Positions 62,905-64,000 of a stretch of DNA of 64,000 bases are shown one piece after another. Position 1 is the stretch's first letter, and each line of letters begins with the position of its first letter. The notes under the pieces are model-generated. The model was not told where the DNA came from, did not search any database, and saw only the letters and a list, made by a program, of their open reading frames with translations. A program made the position numbers and the translations under genes. This stretch comes from Anodontia alba (Eukaryota > Mollusca > Bivalvia > Lucinida > Lucinidae): contig OZ024828.1 in the NCBI GenBank assembly GCA_964016985.1, forward strand, positions 6,600,610 through 6,664,609, in the 5' to 3' direction.

Positions 62905-63003
62905 AGAATTTATTTTTCAGAGAAATTAAAGCATGACATTTCATGTGAATTGTCTGCTCGGCAGACAATTCACATAAAATGTCAAGCTTCAATTCCTCTG
63001 AAA
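62905..63003. mobile_element. Hairpin family D variant, core only
   Basis: TTTCAGAGAAATTAAAGCAT, GACATTTCATGTGAATTGTC, TGCTCGGCAGACAATTCACA, TAAAATGTCAAGCTTCAATT: an almost perfect palindrome. It abuts the pearl element. Confidence 0.65.
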
Positions 63004-64000
63004 CAAGAGGGCCAAGATGGTCCTGTATCGCTCACCTGAATACCAGACATATTTTGAGTCATTTGGCCTTTCAGTTCAGGAGAAGCAGTTCAAAGTACAT
63101 TCTCAAGATGACGGATGTTGTGGCCATCTTGGATTTCAGATCGATTTTAGCTATTTTTTATTTACAAGTTACCTCGATATTTCTTACCAAGTTCCCAGCA
63201 GACAAACAACATCAAAATGACGTCGTATCAACGTTGATACGACGTGACCACGTCGCATCGACGTTATTACGACGTCAATTTTACGTTGTGTGTCCACTGG
63301 GTTTCCAGTCAATTGGCCTTTTGGTTCATGAGAGGAAGTTCAAAATAGATTTGCAAGATGGCAAGACTGAAACGATTTTAGCTATTTTTATTTATAAGTC
63401 ATCCCGATACTTCCTACGAAGTTTTCGTGTTAATTGCCCTTTCTGTTCTGGACAAGAAGCTCAAAATACGTTTTCAAGATGACCACTATGGCCGGCATCT
63501 TGGACTTCAGATCGGAAAAAATTTAGCCATTTTTTATCTACGTCGCTGCGATGCTGCTTGCCAAGTTTTGAGTCAGTTGGCATTTGGTTCAGAAGAAGAA
63601 GTCCAAAACAAAATTTCAAGACGTTGGTCATGGCAGCCATCTTGGATTTCCGATCTTAACTATTTTAGCTATAATCGATCTACAAGTCATCTCGATATCT
63701 TGTATAAAGTTACGAGTCAATTGGCCATTCCGTTCAGAAGAAGTTCAAAATAGTTTTTCAAAATGGTGGTCTTGGCGGCCATTTTGGATTTCCGATCGGA
63801 ATGATTTTAACGATTGTTGATCTACAAGTCATCCCTATACTTACATGTACTACCAAATTTCGAGTCAGCTGGCCTTGCGGTTTAGTGGTAGAAGTTCAAA
63901 ATAGAGCTTTTAAGATGGCGGCCATCTTGAATTACTGATCCAAACGATTTTCGCTATTTTAATCTTCAAGTCGCTCAGATACTTCCTACCAAGTTTCGAG
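63004..64000 (-). mobile_element. Pearl-like Helentron-derived element, copy 3 (runs off the window)
   Basis: Begins CAAGAGGGCCAAGATGGTCC and GTATCGCTCACCTGAATACC, the reverse complement of the family 3' end. The body is about six tandem units of 130-170 bp with CAGTTGGCCWTT, AGAAGTTCAAAATA, TTCAAGATGGC, GGCCATCTTGGATTTC, TTTTAGCTATTTT and ACCAAGTTTCGAG. The 5' end and microsatellite lie outside the window. Confidence 0.75.
63194..63301. mobile_element. Family J palindromic MITE, copy 2 (nested in the pearl element)
   Basis: CCCAGCAGACAAACAACATC, GACGTCGTATCAACGTTGAT core, mirror ACGTTGTGTGTCCACTGGG. It breaks a pearl unit at ACCAAGTT, which resumes after the element, leaving only a 2-3 base duplication. 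Confidence 0.7.

Overview
This is a eukaryotic, AT-rich, transposon-saturated stretch with no complete host gene that I can recognise. The repeat content points to a marine bivalve mollusc: pearl-like (Helentron-type) elements that begin AGCTCACCTGAG, carry a (GTCC)n tract and tandem core repeats and end GGGCCTCTTG; a young Ty3/gypsy element of Steamer-like size and layout; DIRS-type and MULE-type elements; two kinds of tRNA-derived SINE; and very many small palindromic elements. A venerid clam is my best guess, but the species is inference. One 200-base assembly gap lies at 6642-6841.

Layout. 0.2-2.7 kb: palindromic MITEs of two families (called A and B here). 2.7-5.8 kb: a 3.0-kb Mutator-like (MULE) DNA transposon with a transposase exon on the minus strand, ends built of repeated GGAAAAAAAGTATC units, and a 10-bp target-site duplication. 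5.8-9.6 kb: mostly unassigned, with an assembly gap that hides another family A copy. 9.6-11.6 kb: a large nested inverted repeat whose core is a 0.79-kb foldback made almost wholly of GAATTC-containing modules. 12.0-14.3 and 43.5-46.2 kb, and 63.0 kb to the window end: three pearl/Helentron-like tandem-repeat elements. 14.9-24.8 kb: hairpin family D, SINEs, smaller palindromes, and one unrecognised broken reading frame (22.26-22.77 kb). 24.8-26.3 kb: a 1.5-kb element with terminal inverted repeats of about 0.6 kb. 27.6-32.6 kb: a nearly intact Ty3/gypsy LTR retrotransposon (minus strand) with LTRs differing at one base. 34.8-35.6 kb: a solo LTR inside an AT microsatellite. 36-52 kb: dense family A, C, D, E and P palindromes, a SINE, and a 3' LINE fragment. 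53.0-54.5 kb: a dispersed repeat (X-Y) interrupted by a three-LTR tandem of a miniature retrotransposon (TRIM) whose LTRs contain tRNA-Asp-like modules. 54.9-62.9 kb: a decayed DIRS-like retrotransposon (minus strand) with inverted terminal repeats, reverse transcriptase, RNase H and tyrosine recombinase remnants, itself carrying two further insertions.

The window reads as a record of nested insertion: gypsy into hairpin family D, a SINE into hairpin family D, a family B MITE into the DIRS reverse transcriptase/RNase H, the X-Y repeat into the DIRS recombinase region, the TRIM into X-Y, a family A MITE into the MULE, and a small palindrome into the last pearl element. The item I would look at first is the TRIM at 53.4-54.3 kb, followed by the young Steamer-like gypsy and the GAATTC foldback. 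Repeat family letters are labels for this report only. All calls come from reading the sequence; no search was run.
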